DNA from: Petrimonas sulfuriphila
GTDB taxonomy: Bacteria > Bacteroidota > Bacteroidia > Bacteroidales > Dysgonomonadaceae
Strand: one strand, 5' to 3'
Length of the DNA: 64,000 nt
Assembly (NCBI RefSeq): GCF_051201015.1
Contig: NZ_JBPEHI010000011.1
The notes beneath the pieces are model-generated. The model ran no database searches. It saw nothing but the letters and a program-made list of their open reading frames with translations, and was not told the DNA's origin. This document shows, piece after piece, positions 1-8,563 of the stretch (positions are counted from its first letter, which is position 1; each line of letters starts with the position of its first letter). The position numbers were made by a program, and so were the translations under genes.

Positions 1-114
1 CTGTCATGCCCTGGGGCAACAATAACTCGTATCCTGTCTTCATGGATACAAAGGTAAAGGTTTTAAAATCCCTCCACAACTTTTAGGGTTGATCCTGAAT
101 TCACCCAACAACCT

Positions 115-741
115 TTGAGTGTCTTGTTAGGCCCACAAGTTTCACGTGTAAATATCAAAGTGCACAACCGATTAAAAGCAATTCGCGTGGATTTTCTACC
201 CGGTGCAATGTTCCGGATACTAAAAGTTCCGATGTATGAACTACTTGACGAAGGTTTTAATGCAGGGGATCTTTTCGGATCAAAAATGAAAATCTTAACT
301 GAACAACTATCTGAAATTACTGACTTGGAGGTTGGGAAAAGGCTTGTGGAAAACTTTCTGTTGGAACGGTTGCACAGTATTAATAAACAGCAACCTTTCG
401 ATAAAGCCTTACGTGCGCTGTACATAAACGACGGTAATTTAAGCATCACAAAAACAGCGTCGCTATCTTGTCTGAGCATCAAACAATTCGAAAGAAAGTG
501 TAAAGAAAGAATCGGAATGAATCCCAAGAGTTATGCACGGATCCTGAAATTTTCGAAGGCTTACAGGCTACACGAAGCATTTCCCGAAATGGATTGGATA
601 AGTATCGCGTACAAATCGGGCTACTACGATCAGATGCACCTGATAAAAGATTTCAAAATTTTTGCCGGGGCAAATCCGTCAGAAATTGAAAAACAACTCC
701 GGAATACCGCTATTAAAATGCAAAAAGACCTGAACTTTTAA
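115..741 (+). CDS. AraC-family transcriptional regulator, C-terminal part (possibly frameshifted)
   Basis: A DNA-binding regulator. The C-terminal third is a clear AraC helix-turn-helix pair: a first helix region around LSITKTASLSCLSIKQFERK and the second-helix signature GYYDQMHLIKDFKIFAGANP near the end. The N-terminal part resembles the sensing domain of AraC proteins that read Gly-Pro-Gln then VDFLPGAMF. This frame is open from position 67, but the first start-like codon is a TTG at 115, in the middle of the sensing domain. A second frame (3 to 84) encodes VMPWGNNNSYPVFMDTKVKV and could be the missing upstream part. That suggests a one-base frameshift near 65-85, or simply a gene cut by the window edge. 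Target genes are unknown; the secreted HExxH protein gene follows 81 bases later. Confidence 0.75.
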   Translation: MSVLLGPQVSRVNIKVHNRLKAIRVDFLPGAMFRILKVPMYELLDEGFNAGDLFGSKMKILTEQLSEITDLEVGKRLVENFLLERLHSINKQQPFDKALRALYINDGNLSITKTASLSCLSIKQFERKCKERIGMNPKSYARILKFSKAYRLHEAFPEMDWISIAYKSGYYDQMHLIKDFKIFAGANPSEIEKQLRNTAIKMQKDLNF

Positions 742-822
742 AGTGTCGATTTTTTACTATGTACACGGCTGGTGCAGCATCTATATTTGTTGAAATTAAC
801 ATCCCCTTTAAACTGTAATTAA

Positions 823-1740
823 ATGAAAATTTCAACTTATGTCGCATCCATACTGTGGTTAATTTGCAGTTTATCAACTGCTCAGGAAAACAAAAACCAG
901 GGAAACAAGAACTTACCCCTGGAGCAATTAACAGGCTATTCTCAAACATATTATTTCAGTCCCGGCTGTAAGGAAAGGGCAGACAAAATAGCCGCCTTTA
1001 TAGAAAACGCTGTTTCTTATTTCAGGAAAGAGATCGCTTTCACGCCAAAGACAACACTTTTCATACTCGCCCCGCAACACTGGGAACAATACGCCAGATT
1101 TCCTGTTTATGGAATGCCACACAACTTGGATTATTACCGGTTGGCTGTGGCATCGGAAGATAATCCGTTCTGGAAAAGTTTCTTGCCATCATTGGAACAA
1201 TTGCCTCCAGCATTGGTTGAGCGCATCCAGAATGCCTATCGCCAAACCGATGGGAGCTACAGCATGCAACCTTTTTTCGACCTCTTGGCCTTACACGAGA
1301 TGGGCCATTCCTATCACGCCCAAGCCGGGTTAAAAATGCATAGAAAATGGCTGAGTGAATTGTTTGTCAATATTATGCTACACTCTTTTGTCGCGGAAAA
1401 ACAACCTGAGCTTCTGCCTGCTTTGGAAACTTTTCCGGAGATGGTTATCGGTGCGGGTTCATCGGAATACCGCTACACCTCCCTGGTCGACTTTGAAAAC
1501 AATTACGATGACGCGGGGAAAGGCATGACTAGCAAAAACTACGGATGGTATCAAAGTAATTTTCACCACGCTGCGAAGCAAATTTACAATGCCGGAGGCA
1601 GCAGAGTAGTTAAAGAACTTTGGATAGCGTTAAAAGAACATCAACAGGAGATGAAAGATAATGAATTGGTCGACATGTTAAGGAAAGAAGTGCATCCATC
1701 GGTGGCGGATGTTTATTTGAAGTGGAACCAGAAGCAGTGA
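823..1740 (+). CDS. Secreted HExxH-motif protein, putative zinc metallopeptidase
   Basis: Protein of 305 residues starting with a signal peptide (hydrophobic residues 6-20, cleavage probably after the Ala of LSTA). A zinc-binding HEMGH motif lies at residues 158-162 and is followed 17 residues later by Glu179 in the context WLSELF. This is the His-Glu-x-x-His plus downstream Glu arrangement of gluzincin peptidases. I do not recognise a named family, and the substrate cannot be read from the sequence. The protein is expected in the periplasm or outside the cell. It follows the AraC-type gene in the same direction and may be its target, but no operator is visible. It converges on the KamA-type gene with only 8 bases between stops. 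Confidence 0.7.
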   Translation: MKISTYVASILWLICSLSTAQENKNQGNKNLPLEQLTGYSQTYYFSPGCKERADKIAAFIENAVSYFRKEIAFTPKTTLFILAPQHWEQYARFPVYGMPHNLDYYRLAVASEDNPFWKSFLPSLEQLPPALVERIQNAYRQTDGSYSMQPFFDLLALHEMGHSYHAQAGLKMHRKWLSELFVNIMLHSFVAEKQPELLPALETFPEMVIGAGSSEYRYTSLVDFENNYDDAGKGMTSKNYGWYQSNFHHAAKQIYNAGGSRVVKELWIALKEHQQEMKDNELVDMLRKEVHPSVADVYLKWNQKQ

Positions 1741-1748
1741 AAGCCTAA

Positions 1749-3074
1749 TCATTCCCACAAAAATGTACTGCCTTTGTCTCCTTTTCCCGGTAATTTTTCC
1801 TCCTCAAAGAAAAATTCTTTCTCACCGAAAGCCGGTTTAAGATCATCAAACCACGTAGCTGAAGCGCTGTATTTTGCAAAAAAAGGGACATCCACCAGGT
1901 GGGGATTGCGGCACTGTAGAAACCGGAGAACAAATACTTTCTCCCCTTTCACTTCAGCTACTCCCAGGACTTGGACCTTGCCGGGACTGCAACTCATGCT
2001 TGGGCCCCTAACCGTTCGGGCAATTCCGCTTACGTTCGTATAAGCCTTCCTGAAGATATTCCATGCCCTTGCCAGAGGAACTTCAAAAAACGCTTTCGAG
2101 CCGGTATCGCGGGCAACAAACATATAATACGGGACAAGCCCCAAACGGACCTGCTCTTTCCACATCTTCGACCAGGTTTCCGGATTATCATTGATGTTTC
2201 GTAACAGCGGCGATTGAGTCCGGATCTGTGTTCCGGTATTTCGTATCCGCTCAATCGCCCGCCTAACAGCATCTGTCATTAATTCATCGGGATGATTGAA
2301 GTGTGCCTGAAATGCCAGGTGCTTGCCTGCTCTATTTACTTTTTCGAATAAAAAAAGAAGATCGTCGGCATCTTTATCCGTCAAAAACCGGTAGGGCCAG
2401 TAAGCAAGTGATTTAGAACCAACCCGTATGTTTTGTATATGGCTAAACTCTTTCGATAAAAGCGGCTCTATATAAGCCGATAAAATTCTTGCATTTGCCG
2501 TTAAAGGATCTCCCCCGGTAAACAGCACATCAGAAACTTTAGGGTGTTTAAGCAGGTATTTGTGAAGCAGAGCGGCTTCCTTCATCGCAAATTTTAGTTC
2601 GCTCATTCCTGTAAATTGCGGCCAGCGAAAACAAAACGTGCAATAAGCGTGACAAGTTTGTCCCTGGCTAGGGAAAAACAACACTGTTTCCCGGTATTTA
2701 TGCTGGATTCCGTGCAGCTTCTCCCCTTCAAACAGAGGAATGTTGCTCTCCTGTCCTGCCGGATTCGGATTTAACTTCAGTCTGATTTTGTTTATCTCAT
2801 TTTTAACAACCCGCGGATCTGCTCCTGATTGCAATAAATTTGTCACTTTATCGTAATGTTGTTTCGACAACATCTCTTTTCTCGGGAAAGTAAGCGTAAA
2901 AATGGGATCGTCGGGTATATTGTTCCAATCGATCAGTTGCTCTACTACATAGTTGTTCGACTTGAAGGGAAGAACATTTCCTACCACCCGAATGGCTTCA
3001 ATTTGTTCGGATGATAGGTTGGATATCTGTGGTAACTCTGTAAAATTGTGTCGGGTATAACTCTTGTAATTCAT
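1749..3074 (-). CDS. KamA-family radical SAM protein (lysine 2,3-aminomutase-like)
   Basis: Radical SAM enzyme related to lysine 2,3-aminomutase, which uses a 4Fe-4S cluster, SAM and PLP to migrate an amino group. The cluster motif is C141-x3-C145-x2-C148 (CHAYCTFCF). FTGGDPL and a late GPSMSCSPGK segment, carrying the lysine expected for PLP chemistry, are also present. The frame extends to an ATG at 3128, but I chose the ATG at 3074 because MNYKSYTRHNFTELPQ begins where relatives begin. With that start, the -7-like box at 3142-3149 leaves a normal leader. It is divergent from the arginine operon. A true aminomutase is not proven, since many KamA-like proteins have unknown substrates. Confidence 0.85.
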   Translation of the reverse strand: MNYKSYTRHNFTELPQISNLSSEQIEAIRVVGNVLPFKSNNYVVEQLIDWNNIPDDPIFTLTFPRKEMLSKQHYDKVTNLLQSGADPRVVKNEINKIRLKLNPNPAGQESNIPLFEGEKLHGIQHKYRETVLFFPSQGQTCHAYCTFCFRWPQFTGMSELKFAMKEAALLHKYLLKHPKVSDVLFTGGDPLTANARILSAYIEPLLSKEFSHIQNIRVGSKSLAYWPYRFLTDKDADDLLFLFEKVNRAGKHLAFQAHFNHPDELMTDAVRRAIERIRNTGTQIRTQSPLLRNINDNPETWSKMWKEQVRLGLVPYYMFVARDTGSKAFFEVPLARAWNIFRKAYTNVSGIARTVRGPSMSCSPGKVQVLGVAEVKGEKVFVLRFLQCRNPHLVDVPFFAKYSASATWFDDLKPAFGEKEFFFEEEKLPGKGDKGSTFLWE

Positions 3075-3141
3075 TTTTGTTCTTGATTTTTCCGATGTGT
3101 AACTCACTGCAAATGACATAAAAATCACTCACATCATTTTA

Positions 3142-3149
3142 CAAAAATA
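3142..3149 (-). promoter_or_regulatory. Promoter -7 element of the KamA-type gene
   Basis: Read on the minus strand this is TATTTTTG, a match to the Bacteroidota -7 consensus TAnnTTTG. It lies about 70 bases upstream of the chosen start. No well-placed TTG -33 box is seen. Confidence 0.4.
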
Positions 3150-3281
3150 GGGAAATCAAAAAACAACCCATCATTTGTAAACACTCTTTACGCTTTTTTT
3201 TAATAATTTGGCAAGAATTTCTATTTTATTTTTTTAGATGAAATTTCCTGTCGTTTTCTCGTTTTTATTAAATATAAGTGT

Positions 3282-3289
3282 TACTTTTG
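3282..3289 (+). promoter_or_regulatory. Promoter -7 element of the arginine operon
   Basis: TACTTTTG matches the Bacteroidota -7 consensus TAnnTTTG. A clear TTTG -33 box is not seen 19-21 bases upstream; the region is T-rich. Transcription would start near 3294-3297, almost on top of the leader-peptide ATG at 3298, and leave a leader of about 190 bases before the first large gene. Confidence 0.55.
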
Positions 3290-3297
3290 CACATCCA

Positions 3298-3366
3298 ATG
3301 AAAGTATTACTAACACATATCGTTCCCAGATACATCGTTATGGATTTAGTCCGACGATGCCACTAA
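3298..3366 (+). CDS. Putative arginine leader peptide (22 codons)
   Basis: A short ORF in the leader of the arginine operon. It begins MKVLLTHIVPRY and ends DLVRRCH-stop, with Arg codons at positions 11 (AGA), 19 and 20 (CGA CGA). Its ATG lies only about 9 bases after the -7 box, so translation would be leaderless or nearly so. The stop is followed 9 bases later by a 9-bp hairpin (3376-3407). An Arg-Arg pair just before the stop, in front of arginine biosynthesis genes, is the arrangement expected of ribosome-mediated attenuation. No T-run follows the hairpin, so termination is not obvious. The role is inferred from position and codon content only. Confidence 0.5.
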   Translation: MKVLLTHIVPRYIVMDLVRRCH

Positions 3367-3375
3367 CCCTTCCGG

Positions 3376-3407
3376 TTTTTACGGATTTTAGGTTATAGCC
3401 GTAAAAA
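3376..3407 (+). promoter_or_regulatory. Leader hairpin of the arginine operon
   Basis: Perfect 9-bp inverted repeat TTTTTACGG / CCGTAAAAA with a 14-base loop, 9 bases after the leader-peptide stop. There is no poly-T tail. A second small quasi-palindrome (TACGTTG/CAACCGTA) follows at about 3418-3432. Confidence 0.5.
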
Positions 3408-3483
3408 TCAACCCTATTACGTTGCAACCGTACAAGTAAATCCTTCTTTTATTTATCATTTATAAAAAATTTTATTACACAAA

Positions 3484-4098
3484 ATGGATGTGGAAATTTA
3501 TATAGCTACTTCCGCTTACGCAAAATACGCACAGGAAGTGTGTGATTTAATATACGAATCGGCTCAGGCACGCGGTACAGGTATTGCCAAACGGAGCGCA
3601 GAGTACGTCGCGGAAAAAATAAATGCCGGCAAGGCGGTCATAGCGCTGGATGGGGATAAGCTAGTGGGATTCGCCTATATTGAGACGTTCAGCCACCAGC
3701 GGTTTGTTGCCAACTCGGGACTTGTTGTGCATCCCGATTATCGGAACATGGGGTTAGCCCGGAAAATAAAACGAAAAATTTTTGATCTTTCCAGGAAGCT
3801 ATTTCCACACGCTAAAATATTCAGCATTACTACCGGACTGGCAGTAATGAAGATGAACACTGAACTGGGCTTTAAGCCGGTAACCTTTTCCGAGCTTACC
3901 GACGATGAAGAATTCTGGAAAGGTTGTCAGGGTTGCCGGAATTTCGATATTCTTCAACGCAACAACTACAAAATGTGCCTTTGCACAGGGCTATTGTACG
4001 ATCCGGCACAGAAAGAAGTTGCAGCCAGTTCGTTTGCAAAAAAAGTAGTGAAACCGATCATAAAGAAGAAAGCTCCGAATAAAATGTATAAAAAATAA
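3484..4098 (+). CDS. GNAT-family acyltransferase, first gene of the arginine operon
   Basis: GNAT acyltransferase of 204 residues. The acyl-CoA-binding motif is at residues 81-95 (VVHPDYRNMGLARKI), with R87-x-x-G-x-A. A Cys-rich tail (CQGC, then MCLCTG) follows the core and may bind metal. It heads the arginine gene cluster, and no classical ArgA or ArgJ is visible, so it is the natural candidate for the first step: acylation of glutamate to N-acetyl- or, given the ArgF' type here, N-succinylglutamate. Alternatively it could acetylate beta-lysine as a partner of the divergent KamA-type gene (ablA/ablB arrangement). The same-strand, same-operon placement with argG favours the arginine role. 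Confidence 0.75.
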   Translation: MDVEIYIATSAYAKYAQEVCDLIYESAQARGTGIAKRSAEYVAEKINAGKAVIALDGDKLVGFAYIETFSHQRFVANSGLVVHPDYRNMGLARKIKRKIFDLSRKLFPHAKIFSITTGLAVMKMNTELGFKPVTFSELTDDEEFWKGCQGCRNFDILQRNNYKMCLCTGLLYDPAQKEVAASSFAKKVVKPIIKKKAPNKMYKK

Positions 4099-4181
4099 TA
4101 ATCACGGTTATTTGCTGTTCGCCTCTCCGGTTCAATGCAGGGCCAATAGCCAACAACAGGTAACCAAAAAGCCTAAAATAT

Positions 4182-5366
4182 ATGAAACAAAAAGTAGTTT
4201 TGGCATTCAGCGGCGGTCTCGACACTTCATTTTGTGTGCCGTATCTTATCAACAAACGCAATTTGGAGGTACATACAGTAATTGTCAACACTGGCGGTTT
4301 TTCAGACCAAGAGCTGAAAGGCATTGAAGAGCGTTCCAAGATCCTGGGAGCGTTATCCCATACAACAATTGATGCCGTAAACGATTATTACGAAAAAGGC
4401 ATCAGGTATCTGATTTTCGGCAATATTCTTAAAAACAACACCTACCCTCTTTCTGTCAGTTCCGAACGTTTCTTCCAGGCCCTATCGGTGCTGGAACACG
4501 TAAAAAAAATCGGTGCCGAATATGTTGCCCACGGAAGTACCGGTGCCGGGAATGATCAGGTACGCTTCGACCTGGTTTTTGAAGTGTTGGCTCCCGATGT
4601 AAAGATTATCGCTCCTATCCGGGAGTTAGGGTTATCGCGTCAGGAAGAAATTGATTACCTGAAATCGAACGGATTTAATTTTTCTTGGGAAAAATCGAAA
4701 TATTCCATCAACCAGGGGTTGTGGGGAACAAGTGTTGGTGGCGTTGAAACGTTGAAGTCATCAGGCATTCTTCCCGAAGAAGCCTACCCCTCACAAGTCT
4801 CTGATCACGGCGTGGAGCGAATAAAGATTGGTTTTGAAAAAGGAGAACCGGTTTCCCTGAACGGTGAGAAAATGTCACCCGTAAACGTTATCCGCACACT
4901 GCACAAATGGGCATCCCGATTCGGTATTGGCAGGGACGTTCATGTAGGCGACACCATTATCGGAACAAAGGGAAGGGTTGCCTTCGAAGCTCCGGCACCC
5001 CTGATTCTGGTAAAAGCACACCACTTGTTGGAAAAGCACGTGCTTACCAAGCAACAACTCTATTGGAAAGATCAGCTATCGAACTGGTACGGGCAGTTGA
5101 TGCATGAAGCCCAGTACCTGGAACCCGTTATGCGCAATATTGAAACGTTTTTGGATGACACCCAGCAGTTTGTTACGGGTGAAGTGGATGTAGAGCTTCG
5201 TCCTTACCATTTCTCGGTATTGGCTTGCAGCACGGATTACGATTTGATGAATCCGGTTTTCGGAGAGTATGGTGAAGTGAACAAATCGTTTACCGGACAA
5301 GACGTCATTGGTTTTACCAAGGTAATTTCGAATCCGTTGAAGATATATTATACAATTCATAAATAG
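4182..5366 (+). CDS. argG: Argininosuccinate synthase
   Basis: Joins citrulline and aspartate with ATP to form argininosuccinate, the penultimate step of arginine synthesis, in the cytoplasm. The N-terminal ATP-pyrophosphatase loop FSGGLDTS is at residues 8-15. Later conserved blocks include YVAHGSTGAGNDQVRFD and KSKYSINQGLWG. The length of 394 residues is normal. The start is the ATG directly before KQKVVLAFSGGLD. It lies 83 bases after the GNAT gene and 14 before argC, in the same operon, presumably under control of the leader at 3298-3407. Confidence 0.95.
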   Translation: MKQKVVLAFSGGLDTSFCVPYLINKRNLEVHTVIVNTGGFSDQELKGIEERSKILGALSHTTIDAVNDYYEKGIRYLIFGNILKNNTYPLSVSSERFFQALSVLEHVKKIGAEYVAHGSTGAGNDQVRFDLVFEVLAPDVKIIAPIRELGLSRQEEIDYLKSNGFNFSWEKSKYSINQGLWGTSVGGVETLKSSGILPEEAYPSQVSDHGVERIKIGFEKGEPVSLNGEKMSPVNVIRTLHKWASRFGIGRDVHVGDTIIGTKGRVAFEAPAPLILVKAHHLLEKHVLTKQQLYWKDQLSNWYGQLMHEAQYLEPVMRNIETFLDDTQQFVTGEVDVELRPYHFSVLACSTDYDLMNPVFGEYGEVNKSFTGQDVIGFTKVISNPLKIYYTIHK

Positions 5367-5380
5367 TCTTAATCGATAAA

Positions 5381-6355
5381 ATGATTAAAGTATCCATTGC
5401 CGGAGGGACCGGCTACACTGCCGGCGAACTGCTCCGTATCCTGCTGAATCATCCCGGGGTGACGTTAGAGTCGGTAATCAGTTCGAGCTCCGCCGGAATG
5501 CCGGTTGCCGGTATACACCGTGACTTATTGGGCGAAACCGACATAACGTTTTCCGACAATACCGGACATCCGGATGTCATTTTTCTTTGCCTCGGCCACG
5601 GACTTTCACGTGCCTTTCTTAACGAGAATGATATCCCTGCGGCTTGCAAGGTAATTGACTTGGGAAATGATTTTCGCAACGATCCGGTGTTTGGTGAGCG
5701 GAATTTTGTTTTCGGGTTATGCGAACTCAATCGGGAACAAATCCGCAAAGCAAACAGCGTGGCCAATCCGGGGTGTTTTTCCTCGTCAATCATGTTGGCT
5801 TTGCTGCCGCTGGCAGCGTTGAATAAGTTGACGGACGACATTCACGTACATGCCATCACCGGATCGACCGGTGCCGGAAAAAAGCCTGTGGGCACCACGC
5901 ATTTCAGTTATCGGGACAACAATATCTCCGTTTACAAACCTTTTACCCACCAGCATTTAGCGGAAATTGAACGAACGTTAAAAGCTGCCGGAAACAAGGT
6001 GCTGCCACCCATACAGTGGATTCCCATGCGCGGTGATTTTACCCGGGGGATTTTCGCCAGTGTGTACACCCGGTGGGATAACCTGATGTCCGAAACCGAA
6101 GTGATCAATTACTACAAGGAGTATTACAAGACCTCGCCTTTTGTTTTCGTTTCGGATGAGCCAATCAGCCTGAAAGAAGTGGTAAACACCAATAAATGCC
6201 TGCTTCACATCGGATTTCACAACGGATATATTCACATAACTTCTGTTCTTGACAACCTGTTGAAGGGAGCATCAGGACAAGCAGTACAGAATATGAACCT
6301 GATGTTCGGGCTGGATGAGACCATGGGATTAAGATTAAAAGGAAGCGTATATTGA
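5381..6355 (+). CDS. argC: N-acyl-gamma-glutamyl-phosphate reductase
   Basis: Reduces N-acylglutamyl phosphate to the semialdehyde with NADPH, the third step of arginine synthesis. The Rossmann loop GGTGYTAGE is at residues 8-16 and the catalytic Cys132 is in NPGCFSS. HITGSTGAGKKP and the substrate-site block HQHLAEIE are also visible. The length of 324 residues is that of the short ArgC type. Given the succinyl-type ArgF' two genes downstream, the natural substrate is probably the N-succinyl rather than the N-acetyl derivative. Confidence 0.95.
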   Translation: MIKVSIAGGTGYTAGELLRILLNHPGVTLESVISSSSAGMPVAGIHRDLLGETDITFSDNTGHPDVIFLCLGHGLSRAFLNENDIPAACKVIDLGNDFRNDPVFGERNFVFGLCELNREQIRKANSVANPGCFSSSIMLALLPLAALNKLTDDIHVHAITGSTGAGKKPVGTTHFSYRDNNISVYKPFTHQHLAEIERTLKAAGNKVLPPIQWIPMRGDFTRGIFASVYTRWDNLMSETEVINYYKEYYKTSPFVFVSDEPISLKEVVNTNKCLLHIGFHNGYIHITSVLDNLLKGASGQAVQNMNLMFGLDETMGLRLKGSVY

Positions 6356-6445
6356 TTCGCTCTGCCGACTGAAGCCAGACTTTAAGATTTTTGTATGTCT
6401 GGTGTCTGAAGTCTGCTATCAAATAATTAATAATTCACAATTAAA

Positions 6446-7573
6446 ATGAATCTGTTTGACGTATATTCTTTGTGGAATATTGAACCTGTCCGCGCAAAGG
6501 GTTGCCGCGTATGGGACAGGGACGGTGTGGAATACCTCGATTTTTACGGGGGGCACGCCGTGATTTCCATCGGCCATTCCCATCCTGTTTACGTAAAAGC
6601 CATTCAGGACCAGGCAGTAAAAATCGGGTTTTATTCCAACTCCGTTATCAACAGCCTGCAAACAGAGCTTGCCGAAAAGCTGGGGGAGCAAAGCGGTTAT
6701 CCCGATTATTCGCTTTTTCTTTGCAACAGTGGGGCCGAAGCCAATGAAAACGCATTAAAACTGGCCTCTTTCCACACGGGGAAAAAGCGAATAATCGCGT
6801 TCAGTGGATCGTTCCACGGACGCACATCGGGTGCTGTTGCCATAACCGACAACCCGTCGATCCAATCGCCTTTCAACACCGGGCACGAAGTAACATTCGT
6901 CCCCCTGAACGATACCGACAAGATACTGCGTGAACTGGAAAAAGGCGATGTCGCAGCCGTTATCGCGGAAGGAATTCAGGGCGTAGCCGGAATTTTCGTT
7001 CCCGAGAACGGATTTATGCAACAGCTTGAAAAGGCCTGCCATAAACATCGTGTGGTTCTTATTCTCGATGAAATTCAATCGGGATACGGCCGTACAGGAC
7101 GTTTTTTTGCGCATCAGCATGCCGGTATCCGACCCGACATCATCACCCTGGCGAAAGGAATGGGTAACGGCTTTCCGATCGGAGGCATGTTGATTTCACC
7201 TGAATTTAAAGCAAAAAAAGGAATGTTGGGAACCACCTTCGGAGGGAATCACCTGGCCTGTGCTGCGGCAATAGCCGTCCTGGATGTGATGAAAGGAGAG
7301 GCGTTGGTTGAAAATGCATCCCAGGCAGGTAACTATTTGCAAGACGAACTATCGAAATTAAACGGAATTAAAGAAATTCGCGGCCGTGGATTGATGCTGG
7401 GAATTGATCCAGCCCCCGAATACTCCGATATACGCGACAAGTTATTGTTTAAAAGTCATATCTTTACAGGCGGAGCGAAAAATAACGTAATGCGTTTACT
7501 ACCCCCGCTTTCGGTAAAGAAAGAAGAAATCGATATTTTTTTGAAAGAAACAAAAAAGCTCTTGGAAGTTTAA
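6446..7573 (+). CDS. argD: N-acyl-ornithine aminotransferase
   Basis: PLP-dependent class III aminotransferase (375 residues) that converts the N-acylglutamate semialdehyde to N-acylornithine using glutamate. The PLP lysine is K237 in LAKGMGNGFPIGG. D208 (LILDEIQSG) holds the pyridine nitrogen, and the phosphate-binding NSGAEANE is at 94-101. The 90-base gap before it holds imperfect repeats of a GTCTG/CTGAAG type (6362-6418) with a possible CCAGAC/GTCTGG hairpin. No promoter is obvious there, so it is most likely read from the argG side. Confidence 0.95.
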   Translation: MNLFDVYSLWNIEPVRAKGCRVWDRDGVEYLDFYGGHAVISIGHSHPVYVKAIQDQAVKIGFYSNSVINSLQTELAEKLGEQSGYPDYSLFLCNSGAEANENALKLASFHTGKKRIIAFSGSFHGRTSGAVAITDNPSIQSPFNTGHEVTFVPLNDTDKILRELEKGDVAAVIAEGIQGVAGIFVPENGFMQQLEKACHKHRVVLILDEIQSGYGRTGRFFAHQHAGIRPDIITLAKGMGNGFPIGGMLISPEFKAKKGMLGTTFGGNHLACAAAIAVLDVMKGEALVENASQAGNYLQDELSKLNGIKEIRGRGLMLGIDPAPEYSDIRDKLLFKSHIFTGGAKNNVMRLLPPLSVKKEEIDIFLKETKKLLEV

Positions 7574-7590
7574 CGTTAAAAGTCTATGGT

Positions 7591-8544
7591 ATGAAACATT
7601 TCACCTGCGTTCAGGACATCGGCGACCTATCGTCCGCCCTGCAAAAAGCCAAGTACACCAAGGAGAATCCGTTTTCCGACCAGCATCTCGGAAAAAACAA
7701 AACCCTGATGCTTATCTTTTTTAATTCGAGTTTACGCACCAGGTTAAGCACACAAAAAGCCGGGATAAACCTGGGTATGAACGTTATTGTGCTTGATATC
7801 AACCAGGGGGCATGGAAGCTCGAAACAGAGCGTGGAGTAATAATGGATGGCGACAAGCCGGAACACATCCTCGAAGCTATTCCTGTGATGGGTGCGTACT
7901 GCGACATTATCGGTGTGCGTTCGTTTGCACAATTTGAAAACAAATCAGATGATTACAACGAATTGATTATCAATCAATTTATCCAATATTCCGGGAGGCC
8001 GGTTTTCAGTATGGAAGCTGCCACGCGACACCCGCTTCAAAGTTTTGCCGACCTTATCACCATTGAAGAATTCAAAAAAACGGCCCGACCGAAGGTTGTC
8101 CTCACCTGGGCACCGCATCCGAAGGCGCTGCCCCAGGCAGTCCCCAACTCGTTTGCCGAATGGATGAACGCAACGGATTACGAATTTGTAATCACTCATC
8201 CGGAAGGATATGAGCTGGACGATAAGTTTGTAGGCAAAGCCATCGTGGAATACGACAAGGAAAAGGCCTACCGGGATGCCGACTTCATTTATGCGAAAAA
8301 CTGGGCGGCGTACCGAGACCCGAATTACGGAAAAATCCTAAGTACGGACAGATCCTGGACGGTTGATACCCCCAAAATGGCCCTTACCAACAACGCTTAT
8401 TTTATGCACTGCCTTCCCGTACGCCGCAACATGATCGTGACCGATGAGGTCATCGAAAGTCCGCAGTCGATTGTCATTCCCGAAGCTGCCAACCGTGTGG
8501 TTTCAGCACAAACGGTCTTGAAAGAAATCTTGCTGGCACTATAA
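7591..8544 (+). CDS. argF': N-succinylornithine carbamoyltransferase
   Basis: Transfers the carbamoyl group from carbamoyl phosphate to N-succinylornithine. The carbamoyl-phosphate loop is SLRTR at residues 47-51, and the C-terminal HCLPVRRN block is conserved. Residue 90 is Pro (GDKPEH). In the Bacteroides fragilis enzyme Pro90 marks succinylornithine specificity, while N-acetylornithine carbamoyltransferases carry Glu there; that is established for the family. The whole sequence reads like the Bacteroides enzyme rather than ornithine carbamoyltransferase. It sits between argD and argB with 17 and 19 base spacers. Confidence 0.95.
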   Translation: MKHFTCVQDIGDLSSALQKAKYTKENPFSDQHLGKNKTLMLIFFNSSLRTRLSTQKAGINLGMNVIVLDINQGAWKLETERGVIMDGDKPEHILEAIPVMGAYCDIIGVRSFAQFENKSDDYNELIINQFIQYSGRPVFSMEAATRHPLQSFADLITIEEFKKTARPKVVLTWAPHPKALPQAVPNSFAEWMNATDYEFVITHPEGYELDDKFVGKAIVEYDKEKAYRDADFIYAKNWAAYRDPNYGKILSTDRSWTVDTPKMALTNNAYFMHCLPVRRNMIVTDEVIESPQSIVIPEAANRVVSAQTVLKEILLAL

Positions 8545-8563
8545 CACTAAAAAAAATTACCGT

